Assembly: GCA_914767715.1 (NCBI GenBank)
Contig: OU612065.1
Coordinates: 25,172,001-25,236,000, forward strand
Reading direction: 5' to 3'
Length of the DNA stretch: 64,000 nucleotides
Source of the DNA: Membranipora membranacea
Lineage: Eukaryota; Bryozoa; Gymnolaemata; Cheilostomatida; Membraniporidae
A program made the translations under genes and the position numbers. The notes below the pieces were generated by a model. The model had not been told where the DNA came from. It saw nothing but the letters and a program-made list of their open reading frames with translations, and did no database searches. This document shows positions 10,973 through 22,584 of this stretch, in pieces (positions within the stretch are counted from its first letter, which is position 1; each line of letters begins with the position of its first letter).

Positions 10973-13900
10973 GTGGATCAAACGCAATCAGTTGCTAGTT
11001 CAGATTCCGAATCTGAATACGATGATCATTTACATGCAGTTAGGGTGAGCAAAGTTGGTGAATCTAAAAGGGTAGGCCTACCCCCATTTATGATACAGAT
11101 GAGGGTAAATGATGTACCTTTAGATTTGGAACTAGACACAGGTGCAGCAGTGTCAGTTATATCACTAAAGCAGTTCAAAACCCTAGGTGTTGAAAAGCTG
11201 GAACCAAGTGATGTAGGCCTTGCAACGATAACAGGACAACCAATCAAAGTTCTTGGTGAATGTAAAGTAAATGTTAAGTATCATGCCTTCGATTGTTGCA
11301 GAGTCAAAGGGTCCTGCTCTACCGGGACGTGATTGGCTTGCAAAGATACAGGTAGACTGGAAGTTCATCAAGTCACTGAAGGAAAATAACCCAACAAGTC
11401 GTTTGGTACACAAGTACAGCACTTTGTTTGATGGTCAACTTGGCAAGGTGAAAGATATTAAAGTCAAGCTAGAGCTGAAAGAAGGGGCTACACCTCGATT
11501 TTTCAAACCAAGGTCAGTAACGTATGCAGTGAGAGAACCCATCAAAGAGGAGCTGGACAGACTTGTGTCAGAATGTATTCTTTCAAGGATCAATAACAGT
11601 GAGTGGGGAGCGGTACCGGTGAAGAAGCCATCGGGAAAATACAGAATATGTGGAGACTACTCTGTGACCATAAATCTGCATCTGAAGGTGCCAGAACACC
11701 CGATGCCTAACATTGAAGAATTACTGACAAAGCTAAACGGAGGGGAAAAATTTACTAAGCTAGATCTGTCTCAAGCGTACCAAAAGATTGAGCTTGACGA
11801 GGACTCTCAGGCTTATATGGCTATCAACACTCACTGTGGGTTGTTTGCACCAACCAGAGTCCCTTACGGCATATCAGCAGCTCCATCACTGTTTCACAGT
11901 GTGATGGACAGAGTTCTCCAGGGTTTGGATTGTGGATGCTATCTTGATGACATCATTGTCACTGGACAGAATGATCAGGAACATTTACACAATCTGGAGG
12001 AAGTTCTGAGCCGTCTTAGCAAGTACGGTTTCAAGCTGCAACGCTCCAAATGTGAATACATGATGCCTTCAATACAGTACCTAGGAAATGTGGTAGATAA
12101 GAATGGCATCAGGAAAGATCCTTGTGCAACAGAGGCAATAAGAGATGCACCAGCACCAAAGAACACGGGAGAAATGAGGTCATTTTTAGGCCTGGCAAAC
12201 CAGTATAGAAAGTTTGTGGATAACATGTCTACCTTAGCAGCACCACTAAATGAGTTACTTCAGCACAAGCAGAGATGGAAGTGGACAGCTGAGAGACAAC
12301 ACTCATTTGACAGGATCAAGAAAAACATAACAGAGGACACAGTACTGGCTCACTATGACCCTAAGGAGGAGATTTATCTAGCTGTGGATGCTTCTCCAGT
12401 AGGATAAAGGAGCAGTAATAAGTCATGGACGAGGCCAACATGAGAAGCCAATAGCATTTGCCTCACGGACTCTGACAGATGCTGAGAAGAACTATTCTCA
12501 GATCGACAGAGAAGCTCTAGCCATAATATATGGTATAAAGAAGTTTCACTACTATCTATATGGTAGAAAATTTGTATTATACTCGGACAATCAACCACTA
12601 TGTCATATATTAGGATCTCGCAAGGGGCTTCCCAGCCTTGCAGCTGCAAGGCTTCTCAGATGGGCTATTGGAATAGCTGGCTATACATTCCAGGTGCAAC
12701 ACAGACCAGGTAACAAGAATGGTTGTGCTGATGCACTGTCACGCTTGCCACTCAAGAAACAGGAGACAAATCCCGAGATCATCAAATGGACACAGGAAGC
12801 TAGAGAGTGTAATACTGAAGTTCTCGCTTCACTCCCAGTAACAGCTAGACAGATTGCACGTCAAACTCGTACAGATCCCATACTTTCCAAAGTAATGCAC
12901 TGTGTGAAGACTGGCTGTCCAGCAGTGTCTGAAGCAACACTGGGAGCTTCTCATCATAAGAGGAATGAAATAACGATAGAAGATGGCTGCCTTCTGTGGG
13001 GAAATTGCGTTATCATACCCGACAAACTAAGATTTAAGACTCTGGAGGAGCTTCACCAGGGTCACCAAGGGATTGTGAAGATGAAGGCACTGGCAAGAAT
13101 TCATTTCTTGTGGCCCAAACTTGATAAAGAGATTGAGGCAGAAGTAAGGAAATGCTCGCCATGTCAGCAGAATGCTGAAAGCCCACCTCAACTGTCCCAC
13201 AACTCATGGGCTTGGCCGGACTTTGTCATGGTAGACAGAGGTTATCCTGATGTCAAGAGGTACCAATGCGGAGCGCACCATCGAAGCTCTGAGAAGTGTC
13301 TTCTCAAGACGAGGGCTATGCGAGGAAATAGTTGCAGACAACGGACCACGTTTTCCTAGACTGGAACTACAGAAGTTCCTCCAGAAATATGGAGTTTAGA
13401 GCATATTTTCAGCACCATTTCATCCATCATCTAACGGAGCTGCAGAAAGGTTTGTAAAAACATTGAAACGAGGTTTAAAGAAGAGCAACGGTAAATTCTC
13501 TAAACTACATCGATTGCATGAATTTTTATTAGTGTACCGCTCAACACCCCATTCTTTGACTGGTCAAACACCCTCAGAAATGCTCATGGGCCGTAGAATT
13601 CGCACTAGGCTTGATTTGGTGAGACCAGATATGAGGGCTCGTATCACTCGAGAATCAGGAGGGGTGCAACATCCCCGTGCCTTTGTTATTGGAAATCCAG
13701 TAATAGCTCGAGACTATCGAAACATTAGGTGGTTATCAGGCGTGGTAGTGGCAAAAATGTCACCTGTCACTTACAGCATACGGGTCGAACTGAGGGGCGA
13801 GTTGGTAATTTGGAAAAGGCATGTAGACCAGCTTAAGGCCTGTGAATTAGATAATTTTGAGGAGGGAAAGGAGTTCGAAGTCAATGATAGAAGCAAATCT

Positions 13901-14071
13901 CTGTTTCGAAGTAATATGTCATCTTCTTCTGTTGTAGATAGGGAGGTTGGCCAAATTCCAGCACAGACTACATTCAACGAGAGACCGGAATCAGAAGAAT
14001 CACCCCCACTAGATTCGGCAGTCACCGGTGCCGCTGCCAGTACTGCGGTGGAGGGTCAGGAATTTACTTAG
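10973..14071 (+). pseudogene. pol: Gypsy Pol (protease, RT, RNase H, integrase), inactivated
   Basis: The aspartic protease motif LDTGAAVSVI lies near 11136. A frame change at about 11330 leads into the RT (11271-12407) with KLDLSQAYQ, PYGISAAPSLF and the YLDD active site near 11941. The RNase H start (AVDASP) is broken by a frameshift at about 12400, after which the domain continues (SQIDREALA, YSDNQPL) to about 12740. The integrase HHCC zinc domain (HQGHQG...CSPCQQ) is at 13054-13170. The segment that should hold the first catalytic Asp is deleted near 13215. Later core motifs (ADNGPRF, GAAERF) lie in other frames, and 13463-14071 is the open C-terminal part. The element cannot encode an active Pol. 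Confidence 0.88.
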
Positions 14072-14198
14072 GTGCCAGCGGCCACACCAGCTCAACAGAT
14101 AAGACCACGCAGACAACGCCGCCTCCCAACTTTCCTTAAAGACTACGATATGACTTGTTAGAATCTGTATCAATGTAATTTTATATAGTGTGGGAGAA

Positions 14199-14395
14199 TG
14201 TTATGTATTACTGTTTTGTTATTATTCTTTAGTAGTTTCACTTTGTAAATAATATGTCAAGGTCTTTTATGTTAGCTATTACTTGATTGGATATTCATTA
14301 TTGTAAAGGCTCTTTCTATTGGCCTATTTTAATCCTTTGTCTGTTTCCTTTAGTCAGTTGTATTTTAGATGTTAAACAAAGAAGTTCAGATTAAA
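14199..14395 (+). repeat. 3' LTR copy of the Gypsy element
   Basis: It sits immediately after the polypurine tract at 14188-14198. Against the 5' copy it shows one substitution plus one inserted base near 14297 and is otherwise identical. Confidence 0.75.
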
Positions 14396-14466
14396 TAAAC
14401 TTGGGAGCTTAGGGTATTAAGCTACCACAACTAAATAGATGTCCATTCTATGTACAGCTCACACAC

Positions 14467-14708
14467 CAGGTACTACCTCATCTTAATGTGTTTCTGTGTC
14501 CAAATCATTATCCATGTTATTCAATCCAAGGTCATATAACTTGGTCTGTAGGGGGTAAACCGCTGCTATTATATTATATCAGAAATTTGTACATTTGCTT
14601 TATCTTCATATGAAGTAGAGCTCATTTCATTTTCCTGTGTTGTTTTTTTCTATTGGGTCAGGGAGCACTATTATTAGTTGCTCGATTTCAATGGCTACTT
14701 CATTTGAT
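14467..14708 (-). pseudogene. Fragment of a second copy of the 16.8-17.6 kb gag-like element
   Basis: This segment is nearly identical to 16701-16950, which covers the 3' end of the gag-like ORF and its downstream flank. It lies 70 bases after the Gypsy 3' LTR copy and is cut off within the coding part, so only the last ~35 codons and 3' flank are present. Confidence 0.7.
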
Positions 14709-15716
14709 TTCATTTCATTCATAATTGCCATGGTTTGGGCTGACGAATGTCTGATGGCGCCCACTGTAAATTGGCTAGCTAGACAGCTGTCAACATAGCC
14801 TAATGATGGGTTATAATGATATTAATCTACACGCTAAGATATTCCCTTTCCCTAAATTCTGCACATGTTGCCGGCGTGATTACAAACTACAAATGCGGGG
14901 TAAAATATTGCTGAATAATGTCTGTAAGGGAAATGAAAACCCGCAAATGGTTTTATCCATTGAATTTAGTTCAGTGGTTTTATCATTCATGATAAACATT
15001 TGCAAACAGGACATCGTCAATCGGTTGCTCAAAGGATATCACTTGAGAAGTTAATTGCCCCGAAATAATAATAAGTTCAGCTATTATGATAACTATGGTT
15101 ACGGCAACTGATCTCATCTGAAAAATTCTGTAAAATAAATGACTGATGGCATCAGTGAGCAAGAATCTATACTATAGAGTTTGCTCAAACTGGTACCTAA
15201 TTAACACAACGTCCATAAAAATCCTCCTAAAACCCTATTAATAATGAGATACTGATCAGCCAGTATGAATTTCACGTAGCTATATAGTCTACTGTGAATA
15301 AATAAATCGTTAAGCCCATATGAAGCTCTTTGCTCCTGTAAATGAAAGTCTCAAGCCAGATTGTATGCCCTGGCCTGACTTGAGGTCCTGAAAACTAATG
15401 ACTGATTCAGTGAACATAGGCCTAATTATGTAATCCATAAAATATTAAATGCACAGTGTTTTATCATACTATAATTATACTACAATAAGAATAAGTAACG
15501 CTGTTGTTGATACAGCAAACCATTTACGCTTTTTCGCTGCGTATGCATGCACCCCCCCCCCCCCCCCCGGGTTTGACATGTGTCATGGCCTAATGTCTTG
15601 TCCAGGTGTAATGTCTTGTCCAGCCTGTGTCCATGCCTAATGTATTGTCATTGTTTGTCTGAGGGCCCTTATTTTATTTGTTCATTCTATATTAACTTCA
15701 TAGTAAGTTGATATGT

Positions 15717-15965
15717 GGTTTTGTCCGTGTATCATCACTCAGCCTTGCTAAGTTTTGTCCCTGTATTATCACTCAGCCTTGCTAAGTTATTTCGCCGTTA
15801 TAAACTGTATGCTACCCATCTACTGTAGGTGCTATTAATCTAGTAGGTCGATTTGTAGTTTCACCCCTTTTGGTGGGTTATAATAATATCACTCAGTCGT
15901 GCTAAGTTACTTCCAATACAAACTCTGTGCTACCCATCTCATTTTTCTGTGGGTGCTAAAAATCT
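15717..15965. repeat. Degenerate short tandem repeat (tatcactcagccttgctaag)
   Basis: The phrase atcactcag(c/t)c(t/g)tgctaagtt recurs at about 15731, 15769 and 15888. A second phrase, tgctacccatct, occurs at about 15810 and 15930. This indicates a partly decayed tandem array of composite units. Confidence 0.6.
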
Positions 15966-16239
15966 GAAAACTTGTTCAGTGCAAACTGTTGATGCTTTGT
16001 TTTATCTCGGATGGGCACGGTAGTCCCTCTGAAATATGAAACGAGACTTGATTGCGGTTCATCGAAAAACATAGACTCTCATTGCTGAAATTATATGCAC
16101 GAAATAATCGAAAATAAGGACCTGCATCGTCATGTCTGTTTTAAATTGATTCTATAGTTAGAACTTGTGATTCTATTCTAGCACCAGTGGCTGTCAAACA
16201 ATGATTCCATTGCTATAATGGGAGTGTCTTGATACCATA

Positions 16240-16385
16240 ATATGTACAATCCTGTGAGCCTGTATTCTACAACCTGGCCACATATCAAAAATATATCTTT
16301 GTGGTACTAATAAATCCATTTTTTTTACATTCCTGTGTGCCTGTAATCTACAATCTGGCCACACAACAAAAATCCATGTTTTTAA
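16240..16385. repeat. Two-copy imperfect tandem repeat, ~80-bp unit
   Basis: The pattern acaatcctgtg-gcctgtat-tctacaacctggccaca followed by aaaaat occurs at about 16246 and again at about 16328, with small differences. Confidence 0.65.
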
Positions 16386-16844
16386 TATGCGCCTTTATAA
16401 GCTGCTGTTCTGACTTGGAAGTCTATAATTGATCAACTGTCTATTTATCTTCAGGTAATCTCTTGGTAAATGAATTATGGAAATTGCTCTGAAATTCCAG
16501 CCTTCATCAGGGTCTTTATTGTTTAGCAATAATAAATAATACGCTAGTCATTGGTGCTTGCATAGGTCGACTAATTAGTCACAATTGGCTACTCATGCTT
16601 CTGATAATGCTCCAATACTAATAATACTGTTATATGTCGCTCAGATAACCCTCGTCATCTGAGCTGGCAGTATTTATCGAAAAATCTGAAGGACAGCTTT
16701 CAGGTACTACCTCATCTTCATGTGTTTCTGTGTCCAAATCATTATCCATGTTATTCAATCCAAGGTCATATAACTTGGTCTGTGGGGGGGGGGGGGGGGT
16801 AATCCACTGCTATTATATCAGAAATTTGTACATTTGATTTATCT

Positions 16845-17588
16845 TCATAAATATGAAGTAGAGCTCATTTCATTTTCCTGTGTTGTTTTTTCTGTTGGGT
16901 CAGGGAGCACTATTATTAGTTGCTCAATTTCAATGGCTACTTCATTTGATGCCTTTCCACCCAGGTTGCTGGATATAGAAGCTAGTCTGTTGGGCTTCTG
17001 GGATTTTCGTTTACATTTTCGTTTGAATTTTTTTGGGTTGGATTGCGTTTGATTGGGAATTGATTTCTGTTGGATGGAGAATATTTTTGCGTAATCCAAC
17101 AAGTTGTCAAGATTTTCCAACGACTTGTTGTCCTCAACTGCAGTGACAATGTAATCCTGCATTACACTGGGTAAGCCTTGAAAGAATTTGTGTGCAACCA
17201 TTGCTTGCAATAATTCCGACTTTCCATAGTACAACCTCAAGTCAGCATCATATAATCTTTGTAAAAAATCACCCACATATTCTTGTGGTCCCATTGTAAA
17301 ATTCAACTTGGTAAATTGCGATAACTCTATGCGACAAGCAAAAACCATGTCTAGCCTATCGATTTTGGATTGGAATTCACTACTCTTGACCACATCAAAC
17401 TGAAAGCATGCACTACCTCCCAAGCTCAATGACAGCAGAGCGATCTTTTGGTTTTCGCTGAACTTGAAGAACTCACTGATAGTTAGCAGTTTGTCCCGTG
17501 TGGCGGACCAACTTTCCCCTATATTATTATGAAACACTGGTATGTGGAACCGACTATCAGGTGAATCTATCAAACTTGCAGCATCCAT
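16845..17588 (-). CDS. Gag-like capsid ORF of an LTR-type retroelement
   Basis: This single uninterrupted frame of about 247 residues runs from ATG 17588 (MDAASLIDSP) to the stop at 16845. The central region resembles retrotransposon Gag capsid domains: a WSATRDKLLTISEFFKFSE helix pair, a block with QEYVGDFLQRLYDADLRLYYG, and FFQGLPSVMQDYI, equivalent to the usual GLP/GL-type segment. A basic region (KKFKRKCKRKSQK) near residue 190 could bind RNA. No CCHC zinc knuckle and no adjacent protease or polymerase were seen. A truncated second copy of its 3' end lies at 14467-14708, so it is repetitive. It could be a Gag-only remnant or a non-autonomous element. Confidence 0.6.
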   Translation of the reverse strand: MDAASLIDSPDSRFHIPVFHNNIGESWSATRDKLLTISEFFKFSENQKIALLSLSLGGSACFQFDVVKSSEFQSKIDRLDMVFACRIELSQFTKLNFTMGPQEYVGDFLQRLYDADLRLYYGKSELLQAMVAHKFFQGLPSVMQDYIVTAVEDNKSLENLDNLLDYAKIFSIQQKSIPNQTQSNPKKFKRKCKRKSQKPNRLASISSNLGGKASNEVAIEIEQLIIVLPDPTEKTTQENEMSSTSYL

Positions 17589-17599
17589 AGCTGACAAAG

Positions 17600-19059
17600 A
17601 CTATTTGACAATGGTGAAAACAAATTGATAAAATGGCATTATAGCTTCCGACCAATCAAAAGAAAAAGGCACGCCTCGGGCCTATCTAGTACTAACATAA
17701 TCTTGGGTAAACACTACAACCGAGCCTTGGGAAAAAAAGATGTGTGGAAAAAAAATCGAGCAACTTGCGGCAACGTGAGAGGGATGAGAAACGGCGGCTC
17801 CAACAAAATGCACTTGAAATGGTGCACTTTGGGGTGTTCACTAACAACTGGTTAATGGCAAATGCTCAATTTATATAAATATACAACTCACCGAATTATA
17901 CTATTCTACCTCTGAATCGACAACCATCAAAGTAATTTAATCCTGATCGACCTGTCCTGTTACGGTGATATCGAACCAAGAGATAGACAAAAACATGGGT
18001 GAGAGACAACGTCATGATAGAAAACATATACAAATATAAACAAAACAAGATATTAACTCGCAAGCACAATCACGCAATCATGTTGTTGTTGTCTGTTGCT
18101 GTTGTTGTTTTTTTCTGGTGTTTTATAATACTATCTAATACTGAATATGTGGCTAGATATCTGGGTGCTGCTGCCACATATTTCAGCTCCAATTAATGTT
18201 TGTGATGTGCTCAGTTCTCTCGGTGGATCAAGAGTCCCCGAGCTAAGCTCTTTACTTGCTATTAATACCTCACTCACTCTCCCTAATCATCCATGTTCAT
18301 TCATGTATGAACTAGGGCTTCTCATTCATACTATTTGTGATACTTTGTAGTTGTCTTCTCTTGTACACGAGAAGGCAACTAGCAAATGTAATACATAAAA
18401 TTCCTCATACTGACAATCTCTACTAGCATTTCACATTACGCCGTAACCACATTCATCTAAACTCGTTCACAACACAGGTTTCAATGTCTTTGTTTACTAC
18501 AGGTAGTACATTTATTTGTTTATTTCATGAACACATGCTAGTGTCTCTTCTAGTACTAGTAGCCTATCCTCATCCCAGGTGTTTGAATGGTGCAAGCCTA
18601 CCGGTGAAAACCTCCAATAGCGATATATGTTAAATCTTAAAGTCATAATGTAAAATAATATTAATAACCAGATCATTGTAAAGACAATCATGGATTGCAA
18701 TCCATACACTCTATAATACTCATTTTTGTTGTGTGCCTTCCAAAACCCATTAAATTATTTTTATAAGCTCCGTCTGGGAATGTGTGTGGTAGAGCAGCTG
18801 GACGTTCTGAAGTATAAATATCCCTTGTGTTTTTTCCATGTGAACCAAAATGTTCTAAGCTCAACAGCATGCCTGCATATATATAGGCACTTTATTTTTC
18901 CTTCTTTTCTGCGTTCTTTAAGCAATAAAGATTTAGCTAACTAACTAACTTGAATGTGATGGTAGGTTATCAATATTAACAAAATCAATAATTTAAAAAG
19001 ATTGGGTCTATGTAAAAAAAGGTCTATGTAATTGTTGACCTTACTTTCAGCTTACTCCA
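17600..19059. other. Intergenic DNA without supported gene
   Basis: No coding features are seen. A GTT-rich stretch (about 18078-18112) and a short hairpin (arms at about 18352-18362 and 18371-18381) are the only structures noted. Confidence 0.5.
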
Positions 19060-19067
19060 GTCCAAAT

Positions 19068-19179
19068 CACAGGCCTTCTGTAGTCCAGTGGTCGAGTGAC
19101 CCAGTGGTCAGGGCCTAAGAGAGGAAAGGCCACTGGGGCACTTGACCACCGGACTTGCATCAACTACAGAAGGCCTGTG
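19068..19179. mobile_element. 112-bp MITE with 16-bp TIRs and 8-bp target duplication
   Basis: The perfect 16-bp terminal inverted repeat cacaggccttctgtag / ctacagaaggcctgtg is flanked on both sides by gtccaaat (19060-19067 and 19180-19187). The inner sequence is also self-complementary except for a 10-base insertion in one arm, so the whole element can fold into a long hairpin. An 8-bp target duplication is the signature of hAT-type transposition. Confidence 0.8.
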
Positions 19180-19609
19180 GTCCAAATCACTACATTGAAG
19201 GCATTCACTCATCAGCCTTTTGATGCTAGTGGGACTGGATTGCTGTTTCTACTACTAGCAAGGTGTAACAGTTGTTAGCATCATTAGTAGTGTTAATGTG
19301 TTGTGATAGTAGTGTTATCAAACTATCATTTATGTATTTAAAATGAAGATACATCTAGTTGAGATCCAGTTATGTGATTATATTTCCGCTCCTTAATCTT
19401 GAGTTTTGATCAATCTTTCAGTGATACAGCGAAGGAGTAAGAACCACCCAAAAAGGCTTAAAATATTCCGACCATAGATCATTGCCAAAGATCAAGACTA
19501 AGAAGCACCAAATTTTACAAGATGCCCAAGTGCAAAAACACTCTGTATGCATTTGTGTCAAAGCATGTTTTCACATGTATTTTATATTCTTGATGTCCTT
19601 TGTTGCATA

Positions 19610-20085
19610 CCCACATGTTGACATAGGTCACATTGCAGGTACGTTTTACTGCTGTATATATTTATTTGATACAGGTTTGTACCAATATCTACTTTCCAAT
19701 TAGTCAATGAAGACGATTTGTACCTTTGGTAATCTTGAATGTATTTATCAATACTGGTTTTCACAGCAGGAAATACTTCATTTTTTGCTTTCCTTCTTGT
19801 TTACACATGTCATATTATTATTATGTAACAATGTTATACATATTTGTACATATATCTCACCTTCCAATTAGTCATTGATTGGATTTTTACCTTGATAAAG
19901 AATGTATTATATCAATACAGGTTTTCAATGCATTCGATATGCACATTAGTTCGTCTTTCTTTGCTTTCGTACACCTTGATACAGGTCACATTGCGGATAT
20001 ATCTTTGTTTATTCTGGTGTGTACTTGTATTGCACCTCTCAATAAGTCAATAAAGAGGATTTGTTTGTGCCTTGGTAGATAATAC
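19610..20085. repeat. Degenerate ~170-bp tandem repeats
   Basis: The motif caatta/aagtca(a/t)tga followed by gatttgtaccttggta recurs at about 19697, 19864 and 20036. The motif acaggtcacattgc(a/g)g recurs at about 19622 and 19980. The spacing implies a unit of about 170 bp, with strong divergence between copies. Confidence 0.6.
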
Positions 20086-20298
20086 ACACACAGAATGCTC
20101 ATAAAAAAAACGAAATTTTGCAACTTTTTTGTCTTTTCTTTGCCTCTGTAGAAAGAATCTGCACACAGAGAGTTATTAAGTTTACATAATTGGATTCGCA
20201 GCGAAATTCGGGTTTTCAATCAATTCAAGGTAGCCCCAGAGAGGTATTATTAAAGGCAATTTTTTGATCACTCATTGGCAAGTAGCTTCTGGACTCTG

Positions 20299-20765
20299 CC
20301 TGTTTTCCGCATCTTAACTGGATCCACCCTTTTCCCATATATTCCCAATTCATAATTAGACTGCTACCAGTTATTTTACAATAGGGTCTTCCCATAAAAG
20401 GATTATGAAAATCACATAAAAAGTATATTTATCGCTGTTATTCTGGAACGGTTGCGCAAAACCTATTTTCATGCCGCAACTGTGTTTGAGGGGTGTCTAC
20501 AATCTGTCTGTAAAACGTCAATAAATGGATTTAGCAGTATAATATTTTCTCAAAAACTACTCAAGATATGCATGATATTGATAAAAAAATTTCAATGGCA
20601 CCGCTTCAATCTATGATCTTTGCCAAAAGAAGTTAAATGGTAAAGAAAACGCTCTATGTACCCCCGTTTCCATGTTTTTACTTGGATCCGCCCCCTTTTG
20701 CCCCATTTGTAAAATAGAACATATGCGCAATCAGAACGGCCATAAAAAAACTATCCCAGACAAAA
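20299..20765. repeat. Long direct repeat, copy A (~465 bp)
   Basis: It is roughly 85-90% identical by eye to 21043-21507. Shared landmarks are aactggatccaccc, gcgcaaaacctatt, gtctgtaaaacgtcaa, ctcaaaaactactcaa and catttgt-aaatag. A Cys-rich coding fragment begins at its right edge. Confidence 0.8.
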
Positions 20766-20923
20766 GCGGTGGATGCTCATGTTTGAAGGCCGGTTTGCAT
20801 TGTACCCAATTGTGTGGATGCCTTCATTGCGACAATGGCAAGGACGACACTCAGCAAGATGAGTATGACCAAAGTATGACCAAAGTACCAACGATGGAGA
20901 CCTTGACCTTTAAACTGGTATGA
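20757..20923 (+). pseudogene. Cys-rich (CXC-like) C-terminal fragment, transposon-associated
   Basis: An open frame encodes SGGCSCLKAGLHCTQLCGC followed by LHCDN, a cysteine spacing like the CXC/tesmin-type tail of large multicopy proteins in invertebrate genomes, whose upstream part carries LPG-HAFTGCD and KGKK motifs. A piece of that upstream part is present separately at 45348-45876. Here only the tail is seen. It lies between two long direct repeats and has no start codon of its own that makes sense, so it is treated as a relic. Confidence 0.45.
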
Positions 20924-21042
20924 ATTTGCATCCTTTCTTTGTTTTGTTTTAGCAGTGATACTATGTGCAATTTAAAATAGCTATTAAATTTAAAATACAA
21001 TCAGTTTACACGCTTTACCAGAATAAACTTCATAAACGTATA

Positions 21043-21507
21043 CCTGTTTTTCACATCCTAACTGGATCCACCCCTTTCTCATATATTCCCAATTTATTAT
21101 TACATTGCTACCAGATACTTTATAATGGGGTCTTTTTATAAACAAATCACGAAAAATGACATGAAAAGTACATTTATCACTGTTATTCTTGCACACTTGC
21201 GCAAAACCTATTATTATGCCGCAACTTTGTTCGAAGGGTGACTACAATTTGTCTGTAAAACGTCAACCATTCGGTTAAGCAGTATGATATTTTCTCAAAA
21301 ACTACTCAAAATATGCATGATATTGATAAAAAAAATTCAATGACACTGCTTCATTCTATGAACTTTGCCAAGAGAAGTTAAATTGTAAAAAAGGCCCTTT
21401 TTACCCCCTTTTCCGTGTTTCTTACTTGGATTCGCCCCTTTTTGCCCCATTTGTGAAATAGTACATATGCGTCATCAGAACGGCCATTAAAAACTACACC
21501 AGATACA
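21043..21507. repeat. Long direct repeat, copy B (~465 bp)
   Basis: This is the second copy of the repeat at 20299-20765, in the same orientation and about 744 bp downstream. Only ~280 bp lies between the two copies. They could be terminal repeats of a miniature element or a tandem segmental duplication. Confidence 0.8.
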
Positions 21508-21509
21508 GT

Positions 21510-22500
21510 CTTCAATTTCTTCTGTTCAAGACACTTACACGGATGTAATTTTTAGAGCCTTTTATGTATAGCCACTGCTGGCCTATTACACCGACTGAGA
21601 TTTTTTATGCCTTGGTAAAAATTTGCCTTAACCAAATTTTGTTTTGTTGAAATCTGACAATGGTGGCCCCCTGCTGTATTTATCTTGTGAAAAATGTCTC
21701 AAGTTAGGTAAATAACATTTGACGATCAAAGATAAATATCCATGCCAGTTGCTCTGAAGCATTTTTGACAAAATATGCTCGAAAAACCAGCAACACAGTT
21801 TTGAGTTCTAATATCGCAGCTCTGAGTTCTAACATCGCAGTTTGTATATAATAGTCATAAATGTTTACAAAAAGCCCTTGTGTAGTAGTTTTTCATTCTT
21901 CTTTGAATTTGTTGTATTCCAGTAATTCATGTAACAAGCATTCCTCTCCCACGAGTATAAAATATTTCATGCATGCTGAAAAACATCTAACTCTCTCTGT
22001 TATGGAATTACTTGTATATGGATAGACCAAAATTATGAATTTGCATAATACTGTTTGTTGTTCTCTGTACATAAGTGTTGTTTCCCTTTGTCAAAAAGTG
22101 GGAATGTCAACGGATTAGGCTTCGATTTTCACTCACGGTTAGTATTGAGTTCTTACCGCTGTAAATGGAAACAGCTGCTGCGCAAACAGTGCTTCGCGGC
22201 TGTAGAATCGCTGATCAATAATTGTGCAGCAGGGGCAGTTTTATTAATCTAATGTGAGATTATTGTTGCGGGCATGTAGAGCTATGTACAATACATACAA
22301 ATTAAGAATTTTTGCAATAACATGTAATTCACTTCAGTTCATTAGCACGTGAAGTGTCATTATAAAATCAAGGAACTGAGTATATTTCCTTGATTCATTT
22401 CATTACATATGTGTTTGGCATCCTTAGAGCTGATTCAATTTTTGCAGTGACAAATTGCATTAACATACCTGAACACTCGTAAAATACAGGTGTCATCGCA
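21510..22500. other. Intergenic DNA upstream of the sulfotransferase gene
   Basis: No coding sequence is supported. A short duplication (gagttctaa-atcgcag twice) sits at about 21800-21841. Confidence 0.5.
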
Positions 22501-22504
22501 GCGG

Positions 22505-22584
22505 TGATATTATATATAGCACAGGACCGTGAAAGCTTGACAGCTGGTATCATTGAGTGGCATACACAAGCTGAAGCCTACCAG
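22505..22584 (+). promoter_or_regulatory. Putative TATA promoter and 5' non-coding exon of the sulfotransferase
   Basis: A tatatata box occurs at about 22510-22517. About 65 bases later a donor (ccag|gtatgt, cut after 22584) pairs well with an acceptor (tttgtag, ending 22871) that joins to the coding exon. This suggests a first exon of some 40-50 non-coding bases. No transcript evidence is available. Confidence 0.35.

Larger units (their letters stand above)
6666..14395 (+). mobile_element. Gypsy-type LTR retrotransposon, broken, with nested LINE
   Basis: Matching terminal repeats of about 196 bases (6666-6861 and 14199-14395) flank a gag gene (10220-10942) and a degenerate pol region. The 3' repeat is preceded by a purine-rich tract (gtgtgggagaa) directly before its TGTTATG start, as expected for plus-strand priming. 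Gag-protease-RT-RNase H-integrase order and the RT motifs place it in Gypsy, probably near the Mag clade. A LINE occupies the space between the 5' repeat and gag. The two repeats differ by about two changes, yet pol carries frameshifts and an integrase-core deletion. The exact repeat ends and target duplication could not be fixed. Confidence 0.85.
14710..16700. other. Repeat-rich intergenic DNA without supported gene
   Basis: No ORF shows protein-family features. There is an 18-base C run at about 15551-15568, preceded by a TATGCATGCA stretch. Tandem-type repeats are listed separately. Confidence 0.5.

Noticed and set aside
15551-16800. Long C and G runs (15551-15568 and 16784-16799) as quadruplex or functional elements
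   Set aside because: Simple homopolymers next to repeats; they may be slippage or sequencing artefacts, and the second is shortened to five G in the related copy at 14550.
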